DNA of 64,000 nucleotides from Chaetorhynchus papuensis. Taxonomy: Eukaryota; Chordata; Aves; Passeriformes; Rhipiduridae. Within the stretch, counting starts at the first letter, position 1. Each line of letters opens with the position of its first letter. Made by a program: the position numbers and the translations under genes. The stretch is from the NCBI GenBank assembly GCA_013396525.1, contig VWYX01000396.1, positions 659,593 through 723,592 of the forward strand, in the 5' to 3' direction. Below the pieces are notes generated by a model, which did not search any database, was not told the origin of the DNA, and saw nothing but the letters and a program-made list of their open reading frames with translations. Shown here in pieces: positions 49,801-63,023 of the stretch.

Positions 49801-52800
49801 GTGTGTAAGGGTTGACACTTCCCATGTGGAAGTTTGGTTCACGGCTTTTCTCAGCTTTCATTTCTAGGAAGCAAATATACAAAGTTCCAGGTCTGAAAGT
49901 GGCTTTTACTCATCATGGTTGTGCTGGCTGGAAAGGCTTTGATTTGTCTGTAAAGACAGAAGCTCTATATTCCAACCTGAGGACAGGTGTTTATTTAGCA
50001 AAGCTACCTGTATGATGAGATACCACCTCCAGTGTATGGAGTGCTGTCACAGATGCAAACCCAGCATCTCAACAGGATTCCCAGCTCCCAGACAGGATCC
50101 CCAGTCTCCTCCTGAAATAGACCTGCCCGCAGGCTTCCTGTAGAATGGATTCAGCATTTTGGAATGAAATCCTGTTATTCAGTCCCCAAAACCCCCTCAG
50201 ATGTGGTGATCTGGACACTCTGCTAAGGCCACCTCTTAAAGTTTAAAGCTGTTGGAGAAGATTAAGGGTGAGTTTCCAGAAAAGATCAGGCTGGGAAAGA
50301 GCTTTCTTTGTAGCCATTTTTTATTCAACTTGACTCTCTGGAACAAACAGATCTCCTTAAAAGTCTTTTCAGTATTCCTGAGTATTATGACAGCAGATCA
50401 ATTAGCCTGTGGGGTGCCTGAAACTCTGGGAAGAAACACTTTTCTGTCTAAAGGATATGTTGCTTTAATATACAGAGAGAGATAATGAGGTAATTTAAAG
50501 GGAAAGAATTTTACATTACTCATGTACAAGAACAAAAACACAGGAATCCTCTGATAAAAGTCTAGCCTTACATAACTCCTATGCAATGCAAATATATTTA
50601 CCTCCCCACAGACTGAAGGTTGCACCAACAAATGAATATACAGCTGAGCAAATTTTCAAAGATTAAGAGCAATAAATATCAGGACAGGAAGATAGCACTG
50701 CAACACAGTTTAAAGATCTTGTCTAGAGAAACCTCATAACGTATCAAAAATGTAGACTCATTAATTTCTGTGTCAGAAACTTTCAGAGAGTGAGAAATTC
50801 CTGTCCATACCTTATATTAAAGAGCACTTAATACAATGCTATTAGACTAGAGGCCTTGTTGGAATAGTGAACTCCTTTTCTTTATATTTCTATTTCTGAC
50901 CTCTTTCATTTCCTCTGTCATGTCCCAACACCACAAGATGATGCAATATTGCATCACCACCTAATACTGAGACCTCTCTCTGTCAGCAACCATAAAAAAC
51001 TTGTGAGTTTCTCCACTCCTTAAGAATAACCCGTGATCTTAAAGATCTGTTTACATACACTCCGCTACCATGAGGAGTACATGTCTCTCTGACAAACTCA
51101 CATACATATGAACAGACCAAAAAAAGGCATTCAAGCCAGTAAGAGGTATTATGTGAGTTTTACATCTCAGCTGATGTGTGTGTGTACGTATGTAGTGCAG
51201 AGGAAACAGCTTGTACTCCCACCCTGTGCTTTAAATACCTATTCTGAAGTATAACAGCCAAAATCAGTAAAATGGGAGACAAAGTCTTCAGCAGATGTAT
51301 CTCAGAAAGCTTCTGAACACCTGCTGTTTCCTGTTTGTGAGCTTAAGGTGTTCGAAGTGAGGGATTTTGTGCAAAATCTCAATCACCAGGAGCACCAACC
51401 TATTAGGAGAAAAGGAAAGAGTGGGAATTCCTTGAAGGAGATGGGAAAGAGATAGGAAAGACTTCTCTTTTCCTTGTTAGAGATTTCCTGACTCTGCTCT
51501 GCCTACAGAGGTTCACAGAGATCATTTCTGGATCAGGCCACAAGGCTTCTTTCATGCCCAGCAGACCTTAAAAGGTTCCCCTGGACCAAGCTTCTACCTG
51601 GGAACCAAGCTTGTATAGGAGACACCTCACAGAGGACTTAACTGCCTACAGAGAGGTGCAGCAAGAGCCCACCCTTAATTTGCTCTTCTGGATCCCCCTG
51701 TTCCCCCAATGTCTCCTCCTGCTTCCCCAGGCAATGACCAGCATCAGTAGAGCTGCCTTTCCCATGACATAAAGCTGTGAATGGAGGACAGATCTGCAGG
51801 CAACACTTACTATCTGTTACATCCCTTTCACAAGCAGCTACCATACCTAGAACGTGATGCAAAAGCCAAACTAAAATTCAGCTCACTCCTCCTCTGCTTG
51901 TTGGCAAGTTATAGCAAGAAGAAAAGCTTATTTTTGATACCAACGTTACCATGTGATCGTGCATACGGACAAATCAATGACAGTAATGTTTATACAACTG
52001 ATCACATACTTACATGATCAGTTTTCACAGCAGAGCTGTAAGATAAAAGGATTCTGTCAATTTATTTTAAATCCTCCACTGAATGCATCATAAAGAGTTT
52101 ACAACCCAGTTAGAAAATTCCAGCTTATAAATTCTCCAAGAAGGGAGAAGTATACCTATCATTCCATTAGGATGCACAATGTATCGTACAATGGGGTTTT
52201 TCCATTTTCTTTACATACAGAAGCAGTTACAGAACTGCATATAGCTATTGCTGGGTTTAGGCGAGCAGGCTTTGACTTTGTTGTTACAAGACCTAAAAAG
52301 TTTGTGCATTTAATTTTTTTTCTCTGCTGGCAATATAGAAAATGAAAACCAACCCAAACTATTAGATACTGTTTCCTAAATTGCAATGAACCCAGTTTGT
52401 CAATGATAACAGAACACTTATATCCAGCATATGTCAGTATGTAAAGCTGTTGCTGAGAATTTAATGTGGCTGTTATTCTTTATCACAGTTTCTCCACTAA
52501 GCAACATAAAACCCGATGTTTGACTGTGCAGAGGATACAAAAGATACCATCTTACATTTTTTCAACCTCCAAAACTCCCATTTAAGATCATTATGGCAAT
52601 TCCTTGTCATATTTTTATTACAGCTGGTAGATAAAGGAAATAATTGCATTTTGACTGCACCCCACAAGATTATATTAGCAAAATGATTGCTTCTTTGCAT
52701 GACTAATTTTGATTAAATCAGCTTCATTTAAATACCAAATTGTGTTCTTCACCTTTCTTCATTAAGCTATGGTATTCCTGACTGTTTCAAAGTTCCGTTT

Positions 52801-54289
52801 TTGATATGGTAAAATATGCATTTCCATTTATTGTGCAGGCTGTTCTTGACTAAAAAAAACCCCAACAAACCAAATGATAATTTATGGGAAAGGGTTTAAG
52901 TCACATTTGGAAACGAACAGGGATAAAATAATGTTAAAATGTGTATTTCCAAAGAATATACAACCTATAAGGAGAGCACCCTTTCCTACAGAAAAGTTTG
53001 TATTACTTGATTTGCCAGAAAAGGCAATAAAGAAAATTGAGCTGTATATAGACAAGCTGAAGATAAACTGCAAAAATGTAATATTTTATTAACATACTAA
53101 ATCCGGAAGAGAGTGAGATTTTCAGTTTACCAATATTTCTCAAATTTAATACGTAAAATAATTTATTCTTTCATTGCAAATAGCACTATATTGACTTATA
53201 GCTATTTACAAAATGTTATACAATTCTGGCTGAAATCAACATGAAACGTGTCATTTGCTCTGGCTGTAAATTATCCCTTCTATAGCTGTCTTTTGACAAA
53301 TGAGTCTTTTTATTCAGCTGCTCAAATCTCCATATGTTTGTGCATCCCCAAATAAAGTCCACGGATTTTAACAGGATTAGTCGCCAAACTGGCAACACAC
53401 TTGTGTTCCCGGAGTGATCCATCTGGGGATCCAGCCAACAACAACAAAAAAAGACTTCCTATTTTGATAAGGCTTTTAAATATCTTTTAAAGCTTTCAGT
53501 AATGCTGTGCAAAGCTGAACTTCTTTGACCGATATTACCCATTGTATCAGGCAAAACCAAGCACAAAGTCAGTCTTCACCTTGTTTCCCCTATGCTGCAC
53601 ACACATCACATGAAAGTTGCTGAAGGATTCTGCTTTGCTTTCATGTAGAGGGGAACTTGAGGCCAGTAGAGCTATGATGATTCCTTACAGACACAGTTCA
53701 GCATAATGTATATTCATTTTGAAACAGAAGTTTCTCTTTTCTGCTTCTGGCTGGTATGATTCTTAGCACCATGAAAATTATTTTTTTCAGTCAAAAGAAC
53801 CCATCCATGCTATAACAACAATTTTCCAACTTTTTGTAGCAGCATCTGTACGTGTAACATACTAGTTATTTCCTTCTGGTATTTTCTTTCTGTCGAAGTT
53901 AAGAACATGTATCTAGGAAAATCATAATAATTTTTATAGTCTTTGTGGCAACTTATGGTCTTGTAGAGTGTTCCCTGAAGATGTAATCTTATGTAAACAT
54001 AGTTTTCAGGGCAAGTGTGTGCACTCTGGGCCATACAGAGTTCACCTGCGAATCTCATTGCAAGGTCTGGGTCAAAAAAAGGTCTCAACATAATCATGGA
54101 AAGAGTTTTGCTGTTGACTCTGAACAAGAGCTTTGGAGACAGAAACACTCAGCTCCATTCAGAGCCAAACAGACAGCAGCCTGGATGGGGAAAGAGTGGT
54201 GAGGGGGAGTTGTTTGTTTGTTTGAATTGGATGTGAATGGTTATGCCTGAGCTGCATTTGGAGTCTGGCACCGTAAGGCTGATGAATTA
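46851..54289. other. Intergenic, no gene recognised
   Basis: About 7.4 kb without recognisable coding sequence, RNA gene or clear repeat. A GT run with TGTGTACGTATG occurs near 51,177. Several AT-rich segments could be regulatory, but nothing specific is supported. Confidence 0.4.
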
Positions 54290-54700
54290 ATCCTCCTGCT
54301 GTGGGCAGCCTTGGCAAAGCCTTAGCTGGAATACTACTGTGTCCAGTTTTGAGCAGGGTTTCCAAAAACAATGTGGCCCAATTGGCAAGAACCTGAGGCG
54401 AGTTACAGGAATCACAGGAGGTCTAACGAACATGACCTAAAAAGGGAGATCCAGGACAGCCCTGTCTGGAGATGGAAAAATAATAGAAAACCAGTAACAC
54501 AGCAAATTCAAACAAGAAAGTAGCTGGAGGGGAGGGAGGAAGAAAACCCCCAAACTGCATAAGAGGAATAAGACAAGCAAGAAGCTTGATCTGTAGAAGA
54601 CATTTAATCAGACAGCACGAAAATCTTTCCTAAGCAGAAGACCACCACGCTGGAGTAGGTTGCCATCTCCAGGGTTTTTAAGGGCAGTTTAGACTAATTT
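54290..54700 (+). mobile_element. Ancient CR1-like relic just upstream of the PIK3CG CpG island
   Basis: In order: TAGCTGGAATACTACTGTGTC (54,323-54,343), CCAGTTTTGAGC, CACAGGAGGTCTAACGAACATGACC (54,412-54,436) and finally GGTTGCCATCTCCAGGGTTTTTAAGG near 54,658-54,683. These follow the layout of old amniote CR1 3' regions. The fragment is heavily decayed, and the CpG island starts within 20 bp of its end. Confidence 0.65.
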
Positions 54701-54716
54701 GTCGCTGCCCTGAGGT

Positions 54717-55650
54717 GTGCGGCTGAAGGAGCTGTCAGGGCTGGCCGGGAAGGCGGGGGTCGCTGCCAATGGCACGCCGGCTCTGGGGCCCCGGCCAAGG
54801 AACACCTCAGAAAGCTGCGCCCAGGGAGGTTTTGCTGCCTGTTCTGACACCAGGACAAGTCCTGTGGGCCTTGTGCCGGCGACTAAGCCTCACCGCGGCT
54901 GTAGTGCTTTCACCCCGCCAGAGGGTCTGTGTGCACTCCGGCTGATGCGGCCGGGCCGGGGCCGGGGCTGGGTGCCCAGGGCCGCGGCGGGGCCGGGCGG
55001 GGCGGGGAGGCCTCGCAGCCGGTTCCCTTTTTGCCCGGCGTGTGATTGGTGGCGGCTTCGGAGCTGCCTCTGCCGCCGGCCATGGAGCCTCCCCGCCGGC
55101 CCCCGGCCCGCGCCGCTTCCTGCTGAGGGAAACACCTGTCCGGAGCCGGGGCCGGGGCCGGGGCCGCCGCTGAGGTGAGTAGCTCCGTGCCGGGGGCCAG
55201 CGGGGGTCGCGGCGGATCCCGCCCCGGGCCGGCGCTGCCCGAGGCCCGGGCTCGCAGGTGGTGGCGCGGCTCCGCTCCCCGCGCCGGCCGCGGGCGGACT
55301 CGCCCGGGCCCCGTGCCTGCCGCAGGGCGCCCCCGGCCCCACGGCCCCGGCGGGGCGGGCGCGGCGAGGTTCGCCCTCCCGCGGGCGACGCCGGCCGCCA
55401 TCTCTGGGCCCGGGCGGTGGGCCGGGGGCGGGAGGAAGGGAGGGAGGGAGGCAGCCCCGGGCCCGGCCCGCTGCTCCCGCCGCCTCCTGTCTCCCGTGCG
55501 CGGAGCCCCGTCCCGCAGGGCTGCGCGGCTGGCCGGGGTCGCCCTGCTGTCCCCGCCGCAGCCGGCACTGCTGAGCCCCCCGTGCTGCCCGGTCCCTCGC
55601 GGCCTTGGTCCCGCCTCACGTCGTGGCCCGACCAGGAGTTAACGAGTTTG
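54717..55650. promoter_or_regulatory. CpG island, probable PIK3CG promoter
   Basis: A dense CpG island starts abruptly after an old CR1 relic and ends near 55,650. An inverted CCAAT box (ATTGG at 55,045-55,049) and many GC boxes are present, with no TATA box. It is the only promoter-like island between the CRE patch and the PIK3CG coding exon and has a strong plus-strand splice donor, so it most likely drives PIK3CG. (GGGGCC)3 at 55,148-55,165 and other G-runs could form G-quadruplexes. Confidence 0.75.
55080..55174 (+). other. PIK3CG: Probable 5' non-coding exon 1 of PIK3CG (start approximate)
   Basis: A consensus donor GTGAGT at 55,175-55,180 follows CCGCTGAG inside the CpG island. The coding exon at 61,020 has an acceptor only 12 bases before its ATG, so a spliced upstream leader exon is required, and mammalian PIK3CG also begins with a non-coding exon. 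The transcription start is unknown. The CCAAT box at 55,045 suggests a start between about 55,100 and 55,150. If it starts upstream of 55,082, the leader carries a 14-codon upstream ORF (55,082-55,126) in good context. Confidence 0.55.
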
Positions 55651-58600
55651 ATGCCAAACCCGCTAAGGAAGCTGTTGGGACGTTGAATGAAACGATGTGA
55701 AGTGAAGGATCGCAGTAGACAGTGGTAGCAGTTCTCTCGAGTCTTAAGATCAGCGAGTTAGCTCTGCTACAACACGGCTTTTAAACAATAAGTAACTATT
55801 TCCTCATCCAACAAATTTCTTGTGTCTATCTGATACATGTAGACCATAAAACCTTTCCATACCACGAACTCTCTGAAATAATAGGTGAGGGCATTCGGGA
55901 GTTGGTTGCTGGTGTAGATTAGATCACGCAGTTAACAATCAATGTTGGAAACCGGGCATAAGCTGACAGGACAGGCAGTGTCTAAATAGCGAGTGTGTCC
56001 CGGCAGGAACAATAACAGCGATCTCTGCGTTTTAAAACTCTGCGAAGTGTTGGTTCCAAGGTGGATTACTTCGAGATTACTACTAGATCACTTGTGTTAA
56101 CCCCAGTTAACTAGAAGTTTGCCGAAATTCTTACCTGAATTTTCGGAATCAGACAGAAGTTATTGTTTGTTCCGGAAGGAGCCCCAAATATAGAAACTAA
56201 AGGTGATGAAGGCAGGGGATCCTGAAAATGCTACAGCTGTAATAGCAGTCTGATTGACTCCCCAGCCTCCCGACCTAGCTGTATCTGCTGATTCATATAC
56301 TTTTTGATGAGGAATGTGACTACATTACCTGTGATATTTACTTGCTAATGGGAACCTGCACTGATTTAATTCCCGTGAGAGCTAGTAGTTGCTAGAGGAT
56401 CTGACAAAGAAACTGAGAAAAGTGTTTTTTTGTTGTGTTCGTGCTTGAAATGTTAGTGCTGTGTCTTACCGGTGAAGTTTAGCACTGGATTACCGTAGGT
56501 GTAGGGAAGATGTACTCCTGTCCATCAAGTGCAAAGTCATCTCCTGCTACACAACAGTGTTGGCAAGTAGATGTAGTATGCTGCTTGGAAAAACTTTGAG
56601 TCTTGTCATGGTAGTTTTGGGGTTTTTTAAAATTTATCTTTCAAGTGAACTTTGTCTAAAACTGTGAATTTAAACATTAGTGTTGTATTTACATAATGCA
56701 TGCACGAGGTAATTTTTATTCTGGTAGAGAGTGTTTATTTTTTTGAAAATTAAGTTGTCTGGGAAGGAGTTCACACTAAAGTGAAAAGAATAATTTTAAA
56801 ATAAGGTTTTCACATGAGGGATTAAAACAGAAGCAGGAGCTAATCTAGAATAAGCATGATAGTAACTGGTAGAATTCTAACATAGTCTTAACAGAGCAGT
56901 CAAGATTGACAGCTATCCTAAATTTTTTGGAGCTAAGTAATACATCTTAATACCACATTGTTTTTAAAGCACCTTTCAGCCTGTTTTTTCAAATCATTTA
57001 ACAACTTTACTCATTAGTTTATCTCTTAATCCTGCTGTGAGTCATGTTTCAGTCTCAGTTATGCTTAACTATGCTGGCTCCATTCCCTTTCCTTCTCTTC
57101 CCTCGCTGCCCTACCACTCCTACAAGTGTTGAGTCAGATCAAGGAACAGATCCATCTGAAAATTAACCTAATTTTTTGCAGTTTTTGTTATGATCAGATC
57201 GCTGACCTGAGTGATGAGATAGGAACACAACTGGAGACAAAGGCAAGACTGGTTGCTTGTCTTAGTTACTTTTTACATGGCCATCTCTTCCTTCTCTATT
57301 GGACCCCATCAGGATTTTTGGACCAGTGTAGGGTAGTTCTTGTAATACAGGGATATTGAGGGTTGATGGAGCTCAGTAGAATTAGAAAGAAAAAAGAGTG
57401 ATTTTTTTTTTTTTTCCCTTTTTTGGGGTGTTGTTGCAGTAGACGCATTGAAATGCCAATACTGTAAGTAAAGCTTAGGCATGACAAAGGTTTTAGGAAG
57501 TTAATGTGAAATCATTTTTCGTTATAAACGTCAAAGTTTTATGATTCATGTGCACGAGGAAATATGGTTTTGCCAACACATGGATTAGCAGAAAACGGAT
57601 ACAGTTTGGTGTCACCCGAAGAATGGATCATTGAAGAGACAGGTTAGAGACAATCGTTGCTCCAAGACAATTACTGCCTTCTGAAGCAGAGGAAAAGCGG
57701 TCAGAGCAGACCTGGAGATGGTGATTGGATTGGGCTGGTCTAGACATGACAGGTCACAGCCCAAATGAATGCAGGAGAAAAGACAGTCTTGTGTGGGCAA
57801 GGCAGCTACAGAAGTGTCACACGTTTTGTGTTGTGTCTGATGAAATTTGTGGGGGAATATCTGAACCCACAAAGGTGTTGCTCTACCTGCCTTTATGAGT
57901 GGATGAGAGTGTAAAACAATTGCATTAGCTGAGCAGTGTGCAGGGTAGTTCTCTGCTGCATGAGGGAGAGAGGCTGCCTTGCTTGTCTTGATGATCTCGA
58001 TCTATGGAGTAATGGTAGAAGAGCTATTTGTATGTATATGTGTTTGAAGAATTAATCCTTAGGTGCATGACTCATAGGAGCAGGCTGAGGACATTTAAAC
58101 CAGGAAGCTTTCCTAGATCTGCAGAACCCAATGGAACTGAAATGACTCCAGGTTTACTTAGTGGGGCAGCACAATGACTTTTAGTGGAAGGACTCTTTGC
58201 AAAAGATCTACAAAGCCTGTTGGCATGAAAAAATCCTTAATGGTAGTTGCTTACATTTAAACGAAGGAAAATACGTGACTGCATTGCATTTTAGAATTTA
58301 CACAAGATGAGAGAGGAATGCAGTGTGTAGTGCTGAGATGCCACAAAGGCTGTGGCTGATGAATGCTGACAGGCTGCACGTGGGTGGAGTATGACTTCTG
58401 GAGGTGTCTTGGCCAAGATGGGTAGATTTTGTGTCAGCAACAAAATATTCAGGGTAACTTCACCACTACCTTGAGAAAATTCAAATACTGGCTTTAAAAG
58501 ATAAAGGGAGCTGGGACAGAGTGTGTTTTCCCCAAACTGACTTCCTAAGAAAAATAGCCTCTAAAAAGAAAAGATCGTAGCTGTCAAGCAGAATGATGCT

Positions 58601-61007
58601 CAGAGAGAGAAGAGCTGTGTCAGTGTTGGAGGGTATTTTCTGCTTTTTAGCCCTGGCAGAGTGTTAATCAACCTTGGCATGTTGGTAGGTAAGAGACTGT
58701 CAGATTCTTTTGCCAATACAGAGGGAGGGGTTATTTTTCACATTTTTATAAAAAATGTGTCTCATAAATAGGAATCATGCATATATTTTTTAAAAAGGGC
58801 ACTTCACTGTTGGTAAACAACCTTTCAGTTGTTTCATATTTTTTTCCTCCTTTTCAAGAGTCATCATTTTTGCATGATATCTACCACTGTAGGATTTGTA
58901 CCGCTTGTTGCTCTTCAAAATAGTCAGTTTTTGACTGGAAAAGTAATAAGGAAAAAGGATGAAATTAGGGGGTTTTCTGTCTTTTCTTTCTGTTTTGTAC
59001 ATGTTTTTCCAAATGTTTTGGTTTTTTTTTCTGTGGAGAGTTTTTTTTAGTAAAAGAACAGCTCCTCAGGTTGTAGTTAACCACAAGAATTAGGGGGGAG
59101 AATCTATGGTTTAATTTCTTCCTGAATCTAACGTTGCCATTTCTAGTGGATTTCACTGTGTGTTTGTAATCATAAATGAATGAGTTAAAGATCTTAGGGA
59201 TAAGGCTGCCCAGCAGTTCTGCTGCTGACTTTACCATGCAAGATCCGTGCCATATACAGTCTTTATGTGATGCCTGTATGGAGACTGCCTTAAAAAGTGA
59301 ATTTAAGTTGGGAGTCCTCAAAGGGCTATCACCATGAAAATAAAAATAATGAAACACTGCAGATTTAGTTGTCTTTTATCTAGTATTTATATTTAATTCT
59401 TTTTTAAGGTAATCTCTCAAAAATATATTTGGTTTAAATATTTTATTTGAATTCATTAAATTTATTGCCCGGTTTATTCTTTGCTATTTTTAAAAGGCTC
59501 TAAGCATGTCTTCTATATGTCTGTGTTAAATTGATGTACTGTTGGTATATTTTTACTGTTGTAACAGGAAAAGCATTCTGATTTCTTTTAAAATGAGCAA
59601 TCATATGTATAATCAACTTGGTTAAAACTTCCTTCCTGGTAAGTGCAGCACTTCCTTTGCATCTGGATATGAGGGCGAGCAAGAAAAGCAGAACAGCTTA
59701 AACAAAGAAATTTTTTGTGCGAATGATCTTCCTTTAAAAAAACAGGAACTACAAAAATTAAACAAATGAATCATCTTCAGCAATTCAGCCTTTGTTTTAT
59801 AAGCAGGTAATATTTCCTTCTACTTTGTCAATTACAGAGGTGGTGTGTCCACAGTCGCTGCTTTCTGGAACTCAAAAGAAGAATTTTCGTTAGCATGCTG
59901 TGTTGTTTGAGTTTAGCCTTTTATATTTTTATCTGCTTCTTTTATTATCTGCTAAGGCATCATTACGCTGGCTTTACTTTTCTCCAGCAGTTAAAGATTT
60001 TATGTGTAGAAAGTGTTGCTTGGAAAAGAAGTTCAGTATGTTGCTGTAACATGGCTTGTGTGAGTGCACTCGATCAGCACTGCCTTCCGCTTCTAAGCTC
60101 TCAGTGAATAATTTCCACTTTAATATTGGTCAATGGAGATTAACTGAGCAACAATATTTTTTGTTTACTGAATGCTGATAAGGTAGGCTACTCATGTTTA
60201 ATATTGTTTCACTGGTGTTTTAGGTGTGATTTGATGTATAGGGTAATAAATCAGCATCAGCTTGGGAGATTTTTCTTCTGTAACAAGCTAATAGTTCACA
60301 TTGGCAGTGTGTACTTTGAAAATGGATGGATATTATCAGTCTGGTGAATTGATTTATTGAAAAGAAGCACATCTAAGGACACTAGCCTTGAATTTAGATG
60401 CACGTTAAATGTATCTTCAGAAATAGTCCCTGACTTTTGCATCCTGAGGGCTTTTTTTAGGTTGAAGTCCTGATTCCTCATCACTAAAAAGAGAGGCAGA
60501 GGAAACTGGGAATAGGCTCACATCTGTCCAGACTGCAAAGAAACTGCTTATTTTGTTAGTTTCTGCCGTTCCTGGAGCTCAGTGGGATTGCATTCTATTC
60601 ATATACAGGAGTGTGCCTTTTGATTTCTATGGAAATCCACTTATGTTAACATCAGCAGCATCAAAACGGATGAGGCAACAGAAGAATCAGTGCTTGATCA
60701 AATAGAAACAAGAACAAATCAATATGGAGGTTGCACATTCGAACTGCTTATCCTCAGTAAAATCTGGGCAGGATGTTTAAAACCTCTATATTAATTACTT
60801 AATCACTGGGAATTAGTTGGAGGGGTTTTCATTTTTATTAGTATTGAATTGAGTAGATTACATCTGAGGTGGTTTATGTAAATCTAATGTTTGTGACCAG
60901 AAAATAAGGGGCAGCAGAAATATAAGAAGAGTATATGAAAAGTTAAAAAGTAAGAGTAAAGATAAATGTAAATGAGAAAGTGATCAAGTAATTGTATGTT
61001 TTGTTAG
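55175..61007 (+). other. PIK3CG: Probable PIK3CG intron 1
   Basis: This runs from the GTGAGT donor at 55,175 to the TTTTGTTAG acceptor ending at 61,007, about 5.8 kb. The content is AT-rich, with a T-run at 57,401-57,416, and contains no recognisable exon or large repeat. Its identity as an intron depends on the exon 1 assignment. Confidence 0.55.
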
Positions 61008-61019
61008 ATTTCTTCTGGC

Positions 61020-63023
61020 ATGGAGTTGGAGGATCATGAACAGCCCGTTGTTATGAGAGAGGAAAACAAACGAAGGAGAAGAAGAATGAAACCTCATTGT
61101 ACATCGAGTAGTTTTTCATCAATGGAACTGATATCCATTGAGTTCATTTTGCCTACAAGCAATAAACATACTAAAGCACCAGAAATTATGTTACTCGAAA
61201 TAGCTGGCAACTGCACGGTTGAGCAAATGAAGGCACAGATTTGGATGCGTGCAATAGAGATGAGTCAAACCACAGACTTCTACCATGCATTCACCCCGGA
61301 CCAGTTTATTCTGCAGTATCAAAAGAAAGGACAGTGGTATGAAATTTATGATAAACATCAAGTATTACAGACATTGGACTGCATACTGTACTGGAAGGTG
61401 TTACAGAAAAAGGTAGGCAAGATCTATGTTGTCCAGAAACAAAAACCATCAGAAGAAGTTCAGGAATTTCAGCGGCAACTTAATGATTTAATTGGTTATG
61501 ATGTCACTGATGTAAGCAATGTGCATGATGATGAACTGGAATTTACCCGGCGCAGATTAGTCACTCCACGAATGATAGAGGTAGCCTGCAGAGATCCTAA
61601 ATTATATGCAATGCACCCATGGACTACATCTAAGCCACTTCCAGAATATTTATTGAAAAAGATCACTAACAACAACATTTTCATAATCATACATAGAGGA
61701 ACAACTAGTCAGAAAATTAAAGTGTCAATAGATGACACTCCAGATATGATTCTCCACAGCTTTTTCACAAAAATGGCAAAGAAAAAGTCTTTGATGGACA
61801 TTCCTGAAGATCATAGTGAACTGGATTTTGTTCTCAGGATTTGTGGCAGAGATGAGTACATTACCGGAGAGACACCAATCAAAGATTTTCACTGGATTAG
61901 ACAGTGCCTTAAGAATGGGGAAGAAATCCACCTTGTCCTAGACAATCCCCCTGACCCGAACGAAGATGAAGTTCAGAAGGAAGAATGGCCTTTGGTGGAT
62001 GACTGTACAGGAGTTACAGGGTATCATGAACAATTGACAATAGATGGAAAAGATCATGAGAGAGTCTTCACTATCTCTTTGTGGGATTGTAATAGGAAGT
62101 TCAGAGTGAAAATAATTGGCATTGATATCCCAGTTTTACCAAGAAATACTGATCTTACTGTGTTTGTAGAGGCTAACATTCAACATGGGCAGCAGCTCCT
62201 TTCACAGAGAAGAACTTCATCAAAGCCTTTTACTGAGGAGGTTCTGTGGAATATTTGGTTGGAGTTTGACATCAAAATCAAGGATTTGCCTAAAGGAGCA
62301 CTTCTGAATCTTCAGATATACTGTGGCAAAGCACAGGGACCATCTGCAAAGACAAACCTTCAGTCACATGACTCCTCCAACTCTGATGCAAAGTGCAAAA
62401 CCCAGCTTCTCTATTATGTAAATCTTTTGTTGATAGATCACCGTTTCTTGCTTCGAAGTGGGGAGTATGTGCTCCACATGTGGAAAATTCCAGGTAAGGG
62501 GGAAGAACAAGGGAGTATCAATGCAGACAAACTCACATCAGCAACTAACCCGGATAAAGAAAACTCAATGGCTATCTCTATTGTGTTGGACAAATATTGT
62601 CACCCAGTTGCCCTGCCCAAGCACAGGATATCATCAGATCCCCAGGGGGACAGGACCCGAGCTGAAATGCCCAACCAGCTTCGCAAGCAACTTGAAGAGA
62701 TCATAGCAACTGACCCACTTAATCCACTTTCTCCTGAGGACAAAGAACTGTTGTGGCACTTTAGGTATGAGAGCATAAAGCACCCCAAGGCATATCCTAA
62801 GCTGCTTAGCTCTGTGAAATGGGGACAACAAGAAATAGTGGCCAAAACATACCAGTTGCTAGCTAAAAAGGAGGCTTGGGATCAGAGCACTTTAGATGTT
62901 GGACTCACAATGCAACTTCTGGACTGTAACTTTTCAGACGAAAATGTCCGAGCAATGGCAGTTCAAAAACTGGAAAGTTTAGAAGATGATGATGTTCTTC
63001 ATTATCTTTTACAGCTTGTGCAG
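61020..63023 (+). CDS. PIK3CG: PIK3CG first coding exon (p110-gamma residues 1-668), partial gene
   Basis: Catalytic subunit of class IB phosphoinositide 3-kinase gamma, which makes PIP3 from PIP2 at the plasma membrane downstream of G-beta-gamma and Ras in leukocytes, with p101 or p84 partners. The first 668 codons are intact. They cover a basic N-terminus (RRRRRMKP, residues 18-25), the adaptor-binding-domain-like region at about 34-141, the Ras-binding domain at about 217-310 (QKIKVSIDDTP, KMAKKKSLMDIP), the C2 domain at about 350-525 (VPRNTDLTVFVEANIQHGQQ-like strand, GEYVLHMW) and the first helices of the helical domain at about 545-668. The ATG at 61,020 follows the acceptor at 61,007 by 12 bases and begins MELE like the mammalian protein. 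The exon ends at CAG|GTAAGG (63,023/63,024) in phase 0; the frame then runs 30 codons into the intron. The kinase domain lies beyond the window. Confidence 0.97.

Noticed and set aside
54807..55686. Several 140-270-codon frames on both strands of the PIK3CG CpG island
   Set aside because: They overlap one another in many frames, are low-complexity Pro/Arg/Gly/Ala, match no family and are explained by GC content.
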